The notes beneath the pieces were generated by a model that was not told the DNA's origin, did no database searches, and saw only the letters and a program-made list of their open reading frames with translations. From NCBI GenBank assembly GCA_017960705.1, contig JAGCYR010000173.1, forward strand, positions 1 to 31,592: 31,592 bases of DNA. The letters run 5' to 3'. The stretch comes from Clostridia bacterium (lineage in GTDB: Bacteria > Bacillota > Clostridia > Oscillospirales > CAG-272). This document shows, piece after piece, positions 1 to 7,173 of this stretch. Numbering within the stretch: position 1 is the first letter of the stretch; every line of letters starts with the position of its first letter. Both the position numbers and the translations under genes were made by a program.

Positions 1-116
1 CAGGGTTCCCGCGCAACATATCGCGTTTTGCGGACTAGTCCGTAAAACATATCGCGCGAAACGCGTGCGTTTCGCATATCGCGTTGCGCCTCGCAACATC
101 TCGCGCGGCGAAGCCG
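1..116. repeat. Array of CATATCGCG 9-mers alternating with non-homologous palindromes
   Basis: The 9-mer CATATCGCG is at 17-25, 48-56 and 75-83, with a one-mismatch copy (CATCTCGCG) at 97-105. Each copy is followed with no gap by an inverted repeat: 26-47 (22 nt, arms TTTTgCGGAC/GTCCGtAAAA), 57-74 (CGAAACGC-GT-GCGTTTCG), 84-96 (TTGCG-CCT-CGCAA) and 106-116 (CGGC-GAA-GCCG). The four palindromes are unrelated in sequence but each is internally complementary, so pairing is kept while sequence changes. GCGCAA at 11-16 looks like the right arm of a further unit cut by the window edge. The array ends five bases from the stop codon of the minus-strand regulator at 122, so it would form the 3' untranslated part of that transcript. 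Function is unknown. Confidence 0.85.
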
Positions 117-121
117 CCTTC

Positions 122-970
122 TTACTCTCTGAACTCCCGTAACAGCGACACGCGCTTACTTGAATACCGGTACGCCATCTCAAAGTCGCCGAGCTCGCGG
201 TAGCAGGTCTCGGTGTCCGAGTAGATACGGTAGAGGAAATACGGGGGCAGCTCGCCCGAACTCTTCTTTTCCTCCAAAGCGAGCAGGGTAGTGAGCGCCT
301 CGCGGTAGCGGCGGTTGGTGATCATCTCGCGCGCCTTGCGGTGGAGATTGATCGAATCGCGGTTGCACTCGATCCCGGTCTCGTCGGTCAGGTACAGATA
401 GTCGTTGTAGCCGATCGCCTTTTCCGCCAAAGCGAGGTATTCCTCGCGCCTGACCTCCCAGCGCGGACTTTCGGGAGATTTCGCGACGGCGCGGCAGAGC
501 TCGGCGCGGGCGAGGATCCAGTCGGTCGGGAGGACGGTCTTTTTCGCGTACTCCTTCGCCGCTTCGACGTATTCGGGGATCTTCTTCAGGTTTCCTTCGC
601 GCATCGACCGCTCGGCAAGACCGAGGGCGGCGGCGGAGGCGATGCACGCGACCTCGTCCGCGATCCCGTCCGGTGGCAGCTTGCCGATCAGGGTCATAAC
701 GTCCGCAAACCGTCCCGCCGCGTACGCTTCACGGAGATCCGGCAGCGCCGCCCCGACGGCGAACGCGGTAAAGTCGTCCTCCTCCGAGACGAGGTAGGCG
801 ACCGGGACCGAGAGGGCTTTCGCGATTGCGGAGAGCGAATCGAGAGAGGGAAGACAGTCGCCCCGCTCGATCCGGCAGATCAGGTTGCGCGTCACGGCGT
901 CCCCGGCGACCTCGCGCTGGGTCAGCCCGAGTTCCTTCCGCCGCAGGCGGATCTTCTCGCCGACCGTCAT
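122..970 (-). CDS. XRE-family HTH regulator with helical C-terminal region
   Basis: Predicted 282-residue cytoplasmic DNA-binding regulator. Residues 1-60 form a Cro/CI-type helix-turn-helix (GEKIRLRRKELGLTQREVA, then a recognition segment with RNLICRIERGDCLPS and SLSAIAKALSV). The remaining ~220 residues are alpha-helical and rich in Ala, Glu, Arg and Tyr, resembling the TPR-like sensor half of peptide- or ligand-responsive XRE regulators. The start is the ATG at 970-968, which overlaps the stop of the upstream fumarase-type gene as ATGA, indicating translational coupling. A longer open frame upstream of this ATG is antisense-like and is not used here. The stop TAA at 124-122 is followed by the palindrome array. 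Ligand and target genes cannot be inferred; the coupling suggests it is co-expressed with the dehydratase subunit. Confidence 0.85.
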   Translation of the reverse strand: MTVGEKIRLRRKELGLTQREVAGDAVTRNLICRIERGDCLPSLDSLSAIAKALSVPVAYLVSEEDDFTAFAVGAALPDLREAYAAGRFADVMTLIGKLPPDGIADEVACIASAAALGLAERSMREGNLKKIPEYVEAAKEYAKKTVLPTDWILARAELCRAVAKSPESPRWEVRREEYLALAEKAIGYNDYLYLTDETGIECNRDSINLHRKAREMITNRRYREALTTLLALEEKKSSGELPPYFLYRIYSDTETCYRELGDFEMAYRYSSKRVSLLREFRE

Positions 971-1494
971 AGCTTTTTGAAGATCGAGTTGCCCCGGCAG
1001 TCGATCCCGACCCAAAGGGGCATCTCGGAAAAGACGAAGCGTTTGACCGATTCGCAGCCGAGGTCGTCGTAGGCGATCACCTCGGCGGAAAGAATATGTC
1101 CCGCCGCCAGCGCCCCGCCGCCGCCGAGCGCGCAGAGGTAGGCGGCGCCGTTCCGTTTCAGGGCTTCGTAGACCTCCTCCGAGCGGTCGCCTTTCCCGAT
1201 GGTCAGTTTGAGACCGAGATCGGTTAAGCGCGGCAGATAAAGGTCCATCCGCGACGAGGTGGTCGGACCGCACGAACCGACGGCAAGTCCGTTCTTCGCC
1301 GGGGTCGGTCCCGCGTAGTAGATCGCGGAACTCTCGAGCGGGAAGGGCAGGGGCTCGCCTTTTTCAAGCGCGGCGAAGATCCGCTTGTGCGCGGCGTCAC
1401 GCGCGGTGTAGACCACGCCGGAGAGCCGGATCTGTTCGCCCGCCGAGAGGTCTTTTACCCACGAGGCGAGGTCTTTGGTGTCAAGACGTTTCAT
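967..1494 (-). CDS. Fumarate hydratase / tartrate dehydratase-type beta subunit (C-terminal domain)
   Basis: A 175-residue protein matching the small subunit of two-component, oxygen-sensitive [4Fe-4S] class I fumarases and L-tartrate dehydratases. Hallmarks are YYAGPTPAKNG, GSCGPTTSSRMD, a glycine-rich IGKGD, a GGGGALAA stretch, and C-terminal AYDDLGCESV and GIDCRGNSI. In this family the beta subunit supplies part of the substrate site and the alpha subunit holds the Fe-S cluster; together they interconvert fumarate and malate. The start is the ATG at 1494, preceded by GAAAGGAAG; a start at 1515 lacks a comparable site. No alpha subunit lies upstream, where yunB sits 29 nt away, so the partner must be elsewhere or lost. 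It overlaps the downstream regulator by 4 nt. Fumarate versus another hydroxyacid substrate cannot be decided. Confidence 0.88.
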   Translation of the reverse strand: MKRLDTKDLASWVKDLSAGEQIRLSGVVYTARDAAHKRIFAALEKGEPLPFPLESSAIYYAGPTPAKNGLAVGSCGPTTSSRMDLYLPRLTDLGLKLTIGKGDRSEEVYEALKRNGAAYLCALGGGGALAAGHILSAEVIAYDDLGCESVKRFVFSEMPLWVGIDCRGNSIFKKL

Positions 1495-1523
1495 ATACTT
1501 CCTTTCGGCGTTCACGCCGTTTT

Positions 1524-2171
1524 TTATTGTCCCGGTTGCAGTACCACGTCGGGCACGCGTCCGACGATCACGGTCTCCGCCGCGGGGAAGGATCCGACGA
1601 TCTCGCGGGTCACGTTCCGACCGGGGAGAAGCACCGTGACCGCCGCCCTCGTTTCAAGGATCACGCGGTGGAGCGTCTGGTTGATCCCGACCGAAATAAA
1701 CTCGCTGCGGACGTTCGTGACGGCGGCGTAGGAGAGCACCGTCTTGAACGATATCGGGAACCCGCGCCCCGAGAGGAACGCCGACCCGGTCAGATTCCCC
1801 GAGGGGATCGTCACTTTACCGCGTTCGGAGAGGGTCTCGCGCAGCTTGCTTTGAAAAAACGCAGAGAGCTTCGTGATCGCGCCCGGGGCGGTTTCGACCG
1901 AGGTGACGGTGCCGTCCGAGGCGCGGGAGAGGGTCACGATCCCGTCGGAATCGAACCCGCCGTCGGAAAACGCCGCCTCCATCGCCTGCGCCGCCGCCTC
2001 GGAGAGCAGAGTTTCGGCTTTGTCGGAGGCAGAAATCTCCAGCTGCCGCCTAAGCGACCCGGACAGTCCCGCGAGCAGGGCGAAAACAAACGCGAGCAGG
2101 GGAAAGATCACCGACGCGGCGGTCTTTTTGCCGACCGTCCGTTTCGCGCGCCGTTTGATGGAAAACGTCAT
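1524..2171 (-). CDS. yunB: Sporulation protein YunB
   Basis: A 215-residue protein with a basic N terminus (MTFSIKRRAKRTVGKK) and one hydrophobic segment at about residues 20-40, followed by an extracytoplasmic domain. It carries the YunB family signature: a GSAFLSGRG segment, SEFISVGINQTLHRV, and the C-terminal ETVIVGRVPDVVLQ. YunB is a mother-cell sigma-E-dependent membrane protein of endospore formers whose loss impairs sporulation in Bacillus; its biochemical role is unknown. The start at 2171 was chosen because CAGGAG lies just upstream at suitable spacing; an upstream ATG at 2207 has no such site. The gene lies between a tyrosine recombinase (65 nt upstream) and the fumarase-type subunit (29 nt downstream), all on the minus strand. 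Its presence is evidence for an endospore-forming lineage. Confidence 0.9.
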   Translation of the reverse strand: MTFSIKRRAKRTVGKKTAASVIFPLLAFVFALLAGLSGSLRRQLEISASDKAETLLSEAAAQAMEAAFSDGGFDSDGIVTLSRASDGTVTSVETAPGAITKLSAFFQSKLRETLSERGKVTIPSGNLTGSAFLSGRGFPISFKTVLSYAAVTNVRSEFISVGINQTLHRVILETRAAVTVLLPGRNVTREIVGSFPAAETVIVGRVPDVVLQPGQ

Positions 2172-2236
2172 AGTCCGCTCCTGTCCCCTTATCGGGGTCC
2201 GGAACATCCTATGCCGGGTTTTCCTATCCTATACCG

Positions 2237-3256
2237 TCAGTCTTCGTCGTGTTTTACGTCGGAGAGGGGATTGCTCTCCATCGCCTGTTTCATCCCCTCG
2301 TCCGAGACGTGGGTGTAGATCTGCGTGGTGTTCAGCTGTTCGTGTCCGAGGATGTCTTTGAGTACCCGGATATCGACCTTTCCGGTCTGGTACATCAGGG
2401 TCGCAGCGGTGTGCCGGAGCTTGTGTACCGAGAGCCCGCGGTTCGAGAGCCCCGCCGCGTTCAGATAGCGGTAAACCATCCACTGCACCGTCTTGACCGA
2501 GATCCGCTGTACCCGGGAGGAGAGAAAGAGCGCGTCGGTGTTCTGCTTGCGCGGGTCCTCCTCCATCCGTTCGCGCAGATAGGAACGGAGGGCGGTGCGG
2601 CAGGCGTCGTTCAGGTAGATCATCCGCTGTTTCGCGCCCTTGCCGGTGACGCGGAGCGAGGTCAGTTCGGGGTCGATATCGGTGAGGTTGATCCCGACCA
2701 GTTCCGAAACGCGCATCCCGCAGTTCAGAAACAGCGTGATGATGGCGTAGTCTCGGACGCGGCTCTTGGATTCAAGGTCGTTTTCGACGGCGGCAAGCAG
2801 GCGGCGGCTCTCTTCAAGGTTCAGAAACTTCGGGAGGGTTGTGCGCTTCTTCGGCCCGTCGATATCGGCGGTCGGATCGTGGCTGATCAGGTGCTTTTTG
2901 GCGTACAGGTATTTGAAGAACGAACGGAGCGCCGAGAGCTTGCGCATCTTCGCCGCCGTCCCGTTCCCGCGTTGCTGGTCGACGTAGAACAGAAACCGAT
3001 AGATGGTCTCGGTCGTCACCCTCTCCATATCGGCGGCGGTGATCCCGCGGACGTCGATCTCCGAAAACTCCTTCGAGTTCGGATCGATCCTCTTTTCGGT
3101 CGCGATCAGATAGCGGAAAAACATCCGAAGATCGGACAGATATTCGCACACGGTCTTATCGCTTTTTCCCTCGATGACCGATTTCTGCGTCGCGTAGTCG
3201 ATCGCGACGGCGGGGAAGAGCTCGATCTCCGAGCCGTGAAGGGTAAGGACAGCCAC
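2237..3256 (-). CDS. Tyrosine recombinase, XerC/XerD-like
   Basis: A site-specific recombinase of the phage-integrase family. An N-terminal SAM-like core-binding domain (roughly residues 20-125) precedes the catalytic domain. All six active-site residues are visible, numbered from the GTG start: Arg182 in CGMRVSEL, Lys206 in GKGAKQR, His278 and Arg281 in HKLRH, His305 in GHEQLNTTQ and nucleophile Tyr314 in IYTHV. Length (339 aa) is slightly above housekeeping Xer proteins (~300). I prefer the GTG at 3256, which has AAAGGAAG 7 nt upstream; the alternative ATG at 3280 lies only 9 nt from a TATAAT element and would be almost leaderless. No integrase-type DNA-binding domain, attachment site or phage cargo is seen, so a chromosome-dimer-resolution role is likelier than an element integrase. 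Confidence 0.88.
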   Translation of the reverse strand: MAVLTLHGSEIELFPAVAIDYATQKSVIEGKSDKTVCEYLSDLRMFFRYLIATEKRIDPNSKEFSEIDVRGITAADMERVTTETIYRFLFYVDQQRGNGTAAKMRKLSALRSFFKYLYAKKHLISHDPTADIDGPKKRTTLPKFLNLEESRRLLAAVENDLESKSRVRDYAIITLFLNCGMRVSELVGINLTDIDPELTSLRVTGKGAKQRMIYLNDACRTALRSYLRERMEEDPRKQNTDALFLSSRVQRISVKTVQWMVYRYLNAAGLSNRGLSVHKLRHTAATLMYQTGKVDIRVLKDILGHEQLNTTQIYTHVSDEGMKQAMESNPLSDVKHDED

Positions 3257-3288
3257 GCTCTCGCTTCCTTTCTTTTTCATCTGCTTCT

Positions 3289-3294
3289 ATTATA
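3289..3294 (-). promoter_or_regulatory. Minus-strand -10 element for the tyrosine recombinase operon
   Basis: Read on the minus strand this is a perfect TATAAT in an AT-rich tract. No good -35 box was found; TTCACT at about 19 nt upstream is the best candidate. Transcription would begin near 3282, which favours the GTG start at 3256 over the ATG at 3280. Confidence 0.5.
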
Positions 3295-3346
3295 CTACAA
3301 AACAAAAATTTTTAGTGAATAAAATGTAAACGAATTGTAATCCGCC

Positions 3347-3375
3347 TTGTTTTTTCTTCCGCGGTCAGTTACAAT
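3347..3375 (+). promoter_or_regulatory. Sigma-A-type promoter for the membrane protein at 3405
   Basis: TTGTTT at 3347-3352 and TACAAT at 3370-3375 are separated by exactly 17 nt. They lie in the AT-rich divergent region between the recombinase and the membrane protein, 29 nt upstream of the start codon. Confidence 0.65.
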
Positions 3376-3404
3376 GAAAAAAGAATCCCCCGGGAGGACG
3401 GAAA

Positions 3405-4010
3405 ATGGAATTTTGGAAAAAGCATTCCTATCAGATCGTGCGCCTGTTCGTCATTCAGATCGGGATCGCGATCTTCGGATTGGTGCTGTCGTTTGCAGTG
3501 ATGACCGCGTTCCGTAATCGGAGCGATTGGCTCCCCCTGCTGATGGTCAGCATCTTTTCGGTTTTGTTTTATCTGTTTCTCCTCTACTCGGTCGCGTGGG
3601 AGATCGGCGGCAAGGACCGGCTGAAGCTGGACGCCGTGCACACCGAATTCAAGGGAAGCACGGGCATTTTCCTCGCGCTTTTTGCCGAGATCCCGAACTT
3701 CCTTTTCGACCTTGTGATGCTGATCGGCGGGATCCTCGTCCGCGCCGGCGCGACGGTCGGCGGCTCCCGTACCTTCGGCGTCGGGTACGCCCCCTCCAAC
3801 TTCCTGAATTCAATGTATACCGGGATCATCCGCAACCTGCTCACGGCGACCGGACTCTCGCAGGACGCGTCCCCGTCCTATTATCTCGTTGCCGCGCTGT
3901 TCTTCCTTGCGTCGACCGTCCCCGCGATCCTGACGATCGGATTCGGCTACTGGATGGGCGTGAACGAGAAACGGATCATCCCCGCCAAGCGCCCCGAAGG
4001 CGGCAAGTAA
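3405..4010 (+). CDS. Predicted multi-pass membrane protein of unknown function
   Basis: A 201-residue protein I do not recognise. About four hydrophobic segments are visible: residues ~10-34, ~42-66, ~84-112 and ~158-184. A polar stretch (GGKDRLKLDAVHTEFKGS) lies between the second and third, and the C terminus is basic (NEKRIIPAKRPEGGK). A loop rich in Gly, Ser, Tyr and Asn (GGSRTFGVGYAPSNFLNSMY) separates the last two segments. There is no signal peptidase motif and no enzymatic motif. The ATG at 3405 has GGGAGGA 7 nt upstream. It has its own promoter and is followed by a hairpin with a T-rich tail, so it is probably a single-gene unit, although read-through into the amidase gene is possible. 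Confidence 0.8.
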   Translation: MEFWKKHSYQIVRLFVIQIGIAIFGLVLSFAVMTAFRNRSDWLPLLMVSIFSVLFYLFLLYSVAWEIGGKDRLKLDAVHTEFKGSTGIFLALFAEIPNFLFDLVMLIGGILVRAGATVGGSRTFGVGYAPSNFLNSMYTGIIRNLLTATGLSQDASPSYYLVAALFFLASTVPAILTIGFGYWMGVNEKRIIPAKRPEGGK

Positions 4011-4029
4011 TACCGCATAGAAATAGATC

Positions 4030-4071
4030 GACCCCCATATCCTGTACCGAACGGGAAGGGGGTCTTTTCTT
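4030..4071 (+). terminator. Intrinsic terminator overlapping the amidase ribosome binding site
   Basis: GACCCCC at 4030-4036 pairs with GGGGGTC at 4058-4064, followed by TTTTCTT that runs directly into the ATG of the amidase at 4072. The only purine-rich site for that start (AAGGGGG) is in the 3' arm of the stem. The hairpin can thus end the upstream transcript and also mask the downstream ribosome binding site. The loop is long (21 nt), which lowers confidence. Confidence 0.55.
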
Positions 4072-4791
4072 ATGTCCCACGGGTGGTTTTTTCGTCGCTT
4101 TTTCGCGGCGGGTCTGTCGGTCCTGCTTCTTCTTTTGTTTTCCACCCGGACGGTGTTCGCCGGGACGGTCGAGACCGCCGCAGAGCCCCCTCCGACCGTG
4201 ATCCTCGACGCGGGGCACGGCGGACCCGACGGCGGGGCGACCGGGGTCAACGGAGCCCACGACAAGGACCTCAATCTCGCGATGGTTCTTCTGATCGCCG
4301 ACCTGCTCCGGGGAGAGGGGGTCGAGGTGATCCTCACGCGAACCGACGATTCGCTCCCGATCACCGAGGAACAGGACGGATCGGGACATAGGAAACGCTG
4401 GGACGTCACCAACCGGATCGCGTTCACCAAGCTCTATCCCGACGCTCTCTTCGTCAGTATCCACATGAATCTGTATCCCGTCGAAAAGGTCAGCGGACTG
4501 CAGGTCTGGTACGCGAAGACCGCGGGCAGCGCCGAACTTGCGGAAATCGTCCGGCGGCGGGTTGTCGCGGATCTTCAGCCGGAGAACAAACGGCAGTGCA
4601 AACAAGCCGACCGGTCCATCCGTCTGCTCGATTCCGCCGAGAGCGTCGCGATCCTTGTCGAGTGCTGATTTCTCTCCAACCGCGCCGAATGCGAAAAATT
4701 GTGCTCGCCCGATTATCAAAGAGAATTGTCTTTTTCGATTTTCTGTGCTATAATGGAATACGTAAATCAAAGAAACGGGACAAAGAGTTGA
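4072..4791 (+). pseudogene. cwlD: CwlD-like N-acetylmuramoyl-L-alanine amidase with in-frame TGA
   Basis: Secreted or membrane-anchored Amidase_3 enzyme, which cleaves the bond between MurNAc and L-Ala; CwlD forms muramic-delta-lactam in spore cortex. Residues 8-30 are a signal-anchor (FFRRFFAAGLSVLLLLLF). The core shows DAGHGGPDGG (zinc ligand His49), SIHMN (His131) and LVEC (catalytic Glu197). The family's second zinc ligand, Glu in an EKD-N-L motif, is Asp64 here (HDKDLNL). At 4666-4668 a TGA stands where the invariant Gly of VECGFLSN is expected. The same frame continues for 40 codons (FLSNRAECEKL, then DYQREL) to TGA at 4789-4791, restoring a normal ~239-residue length. One G-to-T change from GGA explains this; it may be a sequencing error, a real nonsense mutation or read-through. 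As sequenced the product ends at residue 198. Confidence 0.82.
4726..4754 (+). promoter_or_regulatory. Promoter for radA inside the 3' end of the amidase frame
   Basis: TTGTCT (4726-4731), a 17-nt spacer and TATAAT (4749-4754), with TG placed as an extended -10. It lies within the sequence encoding the last residues of the full-length amidase frame and about 60 nt upstream of radA. Confidence 0.7.
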
Positions 4792-4816
4792 AACAACCGT
4801 TCCCGGGGAGTTGAAA

Positions 4817-6214
4817 ATGGCAGTGAACAAACCGCCGAAACCCATCTTCGTCTGCGCCTCCTGCGGAGCGACCGCTTCGCGTTGGGTGGGGCGCTGTCCC
4901 GACTGCGGCGCGTGGAATACGATGGAGGAGACGACCGTTTCCCCCGAGCCCTCCCGCGCCGCTCCCGCGGTCGTCGCCCCGCGTTCCCCAGCCGTCAAGC
5001 TGTCCGACCTCGACGCGCCCTCGTATCTGCGGAGCGGGACGGGGATGGGAGAGCTCGACCGCGTGCTCGGAGGGGGGCTGGTCGAGGGGTCGGTCGTCCT
5101 GATCTCGGGCGAGCCGGGGATCGGTAAATCCACCATCCTGCTCCAGATCTCGGCGCACCTGTCCGAGTCCCGCCGCGTGCTCTACGTGACCGGCGAGGAA
5201 TCGGGGGGACAGATCCGGCTCCGCTACGACCGTCTCGGGGTCAAGGGCGACCAGATCTTTCTTCTGACCGAGACCAATACCGACGCCATCCTCGGCGAGT
5301 GCAAACGCATCTCCCCCGACGTCGTCGTGATCGACTCGGTGCAGACGCTCTATTCCGAGCGCTTCTCTTCGGCTCCCGGTTCGGTAACGCAGGTCAGGGA
5401 AGGGGCGCTCGCCTTCATCACCTACGCCAAGACCGAGGGCGCCGCCGTGTTCTTCGTCGGACACGTCAACAAGGAGGGCGGCATCTCGGGACCCAAGATG
5501 CTCGAACATATGGTCGACGCGGTCCTCTACTTCGAGGGCGAGCGGACCCAGGCGTACCGCATCATCCGCGCGACCAAGAACCGTTACGGCTCGACCAACG
5601 AGATCGGCGTATTTGAAATGAGCGACCGGGGGCTTATCGAGATCCCGAATCCCTCCGAGGTACTGATCTCCGAGCGCCCCAAGAGCGTCAGCGGGAGCTG
5701 CGCCGGCTGCATCCTTGAAGGCACGCGCCCCCTGATCACCGAGATCCAGACGCTGGTGACCCCGACGGTCTACGCCGTCCCGAAACGCACCTCCGACGGC
5801 TTCGACTACAACCGGCTGGGGCTTTTGCTCGCGGTTCTTGAAAGACGGCTGGGGCTCCGCTTCTCCCAGAACGACGTTTACCTCAATATCGCGGGCGGAC
5901 TCCGCCTCGACGAACCGGCGGCGGATCTGTCGGTCGCGCTGGCTCTGATCTCGGGCATCACCGACCGCACGCTTCCCGACGACCTGATCGCCTTCGGCGA
6001 GGTGGGGCTGGCGGGCGAGGTGCGCGCCGTACCCCGTACCGAATACCGGATCAAAGAGGCGGTGCGGCTGGGCTTCCACACCGTCCTGATCCCCAAACGG
6101 CAGAAGAGAAAAGACCTGACCGTTCCGGCGGACGTCAGACTGGTCGGGGTCTCCTCGCTCTACGAGGTTCTGCCCTTCCTCGTCAAGAAAGAGAACGGGG
6201 AAGACGGGAAATGA
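4817..6214 (+). CDS. radA: DNA repair protein RadA
   Basis: RadA/Sms, a RecA-like helicase that helps branch migration and processing of recombination intermediates in the cytoplasm. The 465-residue product has the complete family layout: an N-terminal zinc finger with Cys13, Cys16, Cys27 and Cys30; a RecA-type ATPase with Walker A GEPGIGKST at residues 98-106 and Walker B VVVIDSVQT; the RadA-specific KNRYG motif at 254-258; and a C-terminal Lon-protease-like domain (DVYLNIAGGLRLDEPAADL). The ATG at 4817 was chosen because GGGGAG lies 6 nt upstream; the in-frame TTG at 4811 directly abuts that site. It has its own promoter in the preceding gene and overlaps the radical SAM gene by ATGA, so the two are co-transcribed. 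No anomalies seen. Confidence 0.97.
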   Translation: MAVNKPPKPIFVCASCGATASRWVGRCPDCGAWNTMEETTVSPEPSRAAPAVVAPRSPAVKLSDLDAPSYLRSGTGMGELDRVLGGGLVEGSVVLISGEPGIGKSTILLQISAHLSESRRVLYVTGEESGGQIRLRYDRLGVKGDQIFLLTETNTDAILGECKRISPDVVVIDSVQTLYSERFSSAPGSVTQVREGALAFITYAKTEGAAVFFVGHVNKEGGISGPKMLEHMVDAVLYFEGERTQAYRIIRATKNRYGSTNEIGVFEMSDRGLIEIPNPSEVLISERPKSVSGSCAGCILEGTRPLITEIQTLVTPTVYAVPKRTSDGFDYNRLGLLLAVLERRLGLRFSQNDVYLNIAGGLRLDEPAADLSVALALISGITDRTLPDDLIAFGEVGLAGEVRAVPRTEYRIKEAVRLGFHTVLIPKRQKRKDLTVPADVRLVGVSSLYEVLPFLVKKENGEDGK

Positions 6215-7173
6215 AACGCCCGACCCAGCGCGAGACCAATCCCTTTCCGTACAGCGACGACAACAAGCGCTATCACACCTTTGATTACTACCTGAAACGG
6301 AGGTACGGCGGCAAGTGCGCGGTCATCCCGCTCGACGCCGGTTTTTCCTGTCCGAATATCGACGGAACGAAGGGAACGGGCGGCTGCATTTACTGCTCCG
6401 GATGGGGCAGCGGCGACTTCGCTCCGTCGCCCGATCTGCCGCTTTCCGAACAGTACGCCGTCCAAAAGGCGAAAATCTCGGAAAAGTGGACTTGCACCCG
6501 CTTCATCCCGTACCTGCAGGCGCACTCCAACACCTACGCGCCCCTCGAACGGCTGAAACCGGTCTACGATCTTCTGCCGACCCTTCCGGGCGCCGTCGCC
6601 GTCCATATCGCGACCCGCCCCGACTGCCTCTCTCCCGCGATCGGGGAATTGCTCCGCGAACTGTCGGAGAAGATCGATCTGACCGTCGAACTCGGCTTGC
6701 AGACGGTCTCGGACAAAACGGCGGAGATCATCAACAGACGCCATTCCCTCGACGATTTTCGCGCGGGATTCGAGCTTCTGCGGAACGCCGTCCCGAAGGC
6801 GCGGATCTCTGTCCACCTGATCGACGGACTGCCGGGCGAGACCGAGGACGATATGCTCCGCTCCGCGAAAACGGTCGGGGAGATTGGCGCGGACGAGGTC
6901 AAGATCCATCTGCTCCACGTCCTCGACGGAACGCCGCTCGCCGACGCGTACCGGAGAGGGGAATACGTCCCGATGACCTTTGACGGCTATATCGCGATCG
7001 TCGCGGAACAGTTGACTCTGCTCCCGCCCTCCTGCGTGATCGGTCGGTTGACCGGCGACGGCGACCGAAGGACCCTGCTCGCCCCGCTCTGGAGCGTCCC
7101 GAAGCTCGCCGTGATCGACGCGATCGACCGTCTGCTTTTTGAGAACGGCTTGTATCAGGGATGCCGCCTTTGA
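6211..7173 (+). CDS. TIGR01212 (YhcC-like) family radical SAM protein
   Basis: A 320-residue radical SAM enzyme. The cluster-binding cysteines occur in the extended spacing typical of this family: Cys in FSCPNIDGTKG, then the pair in GGCIYCS. The sequence between (PLDAGFSCPNIDGT) and VELGLQTVSDKTAEIINR, IDGLPGETEDDM and EVKIHLLHVLDGTPLAD match the YhcC/TIGR01212 group. Members are predicted to use S-adenosylmethionine and a [4Fe-4S] cluster, probably in RNA or small-molecule modification; no substrate is established to my knowledge. The start overlaps the radA stop (ATGA at 6211), making it the distal gene of that operon. A strong terminator follows immediately after its TGA. No sign of damage. 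Confidence 0.92.
   Translation: MKRPTQRETNPFPYSDDNKRYHTFDYYLKRRYGGKCAVIPLDAGFSCPNIDGTKGTGGCIYCSGWGSGDFAPSPDLPLSEQYAVQKAKISEKWTCTRFIPYLQAHSNTYAPLERLKPVYDLLPTLPGAVAVHIATRPDCLSPAIGELLRELSEKIDLTVELGLQTVSDKTAEIINRRHSLDDFRAGFELLRNAVPKARISVHLIDGLPGETEDDMLRSAKTVGEIGADEVKIHLLHVLDGTPLADAYRRGEYVPMTFDGYIAIVAEQLTLLPPSCVIGRLTGDGDRRTLLAPLWSVPKLAVIDAIDRLLFENGLYQGCRL

Noticed and set aside
1..116. CRISPR array or integron attC array
   Set aside because: The repeated unit is only 9 nt and the spacers are palindromes of varying length, unlike CRISPR. attC sites share conserved R and L boxes and flank gene cassettes, and no integron integrase or cassettes are present.
2237..3256. Phage or integrative-element integrase marking a mobile island
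   Set aside because: No arm-binding domain, attachment repeats, tRNA target, excisionase or phage genes are nearby; neighbours are sporulation and metabolic genes.
4666..4668. TGA read as glycine (alternative genetic code)
   Set aside because: TGA at a Gly position recalls the code of SR1/Gracilibacteria, but TGA ends many intact genes here at the proper family length (fumarase beta, radA, nuoE), and Gly is encoded by GGN throughout.
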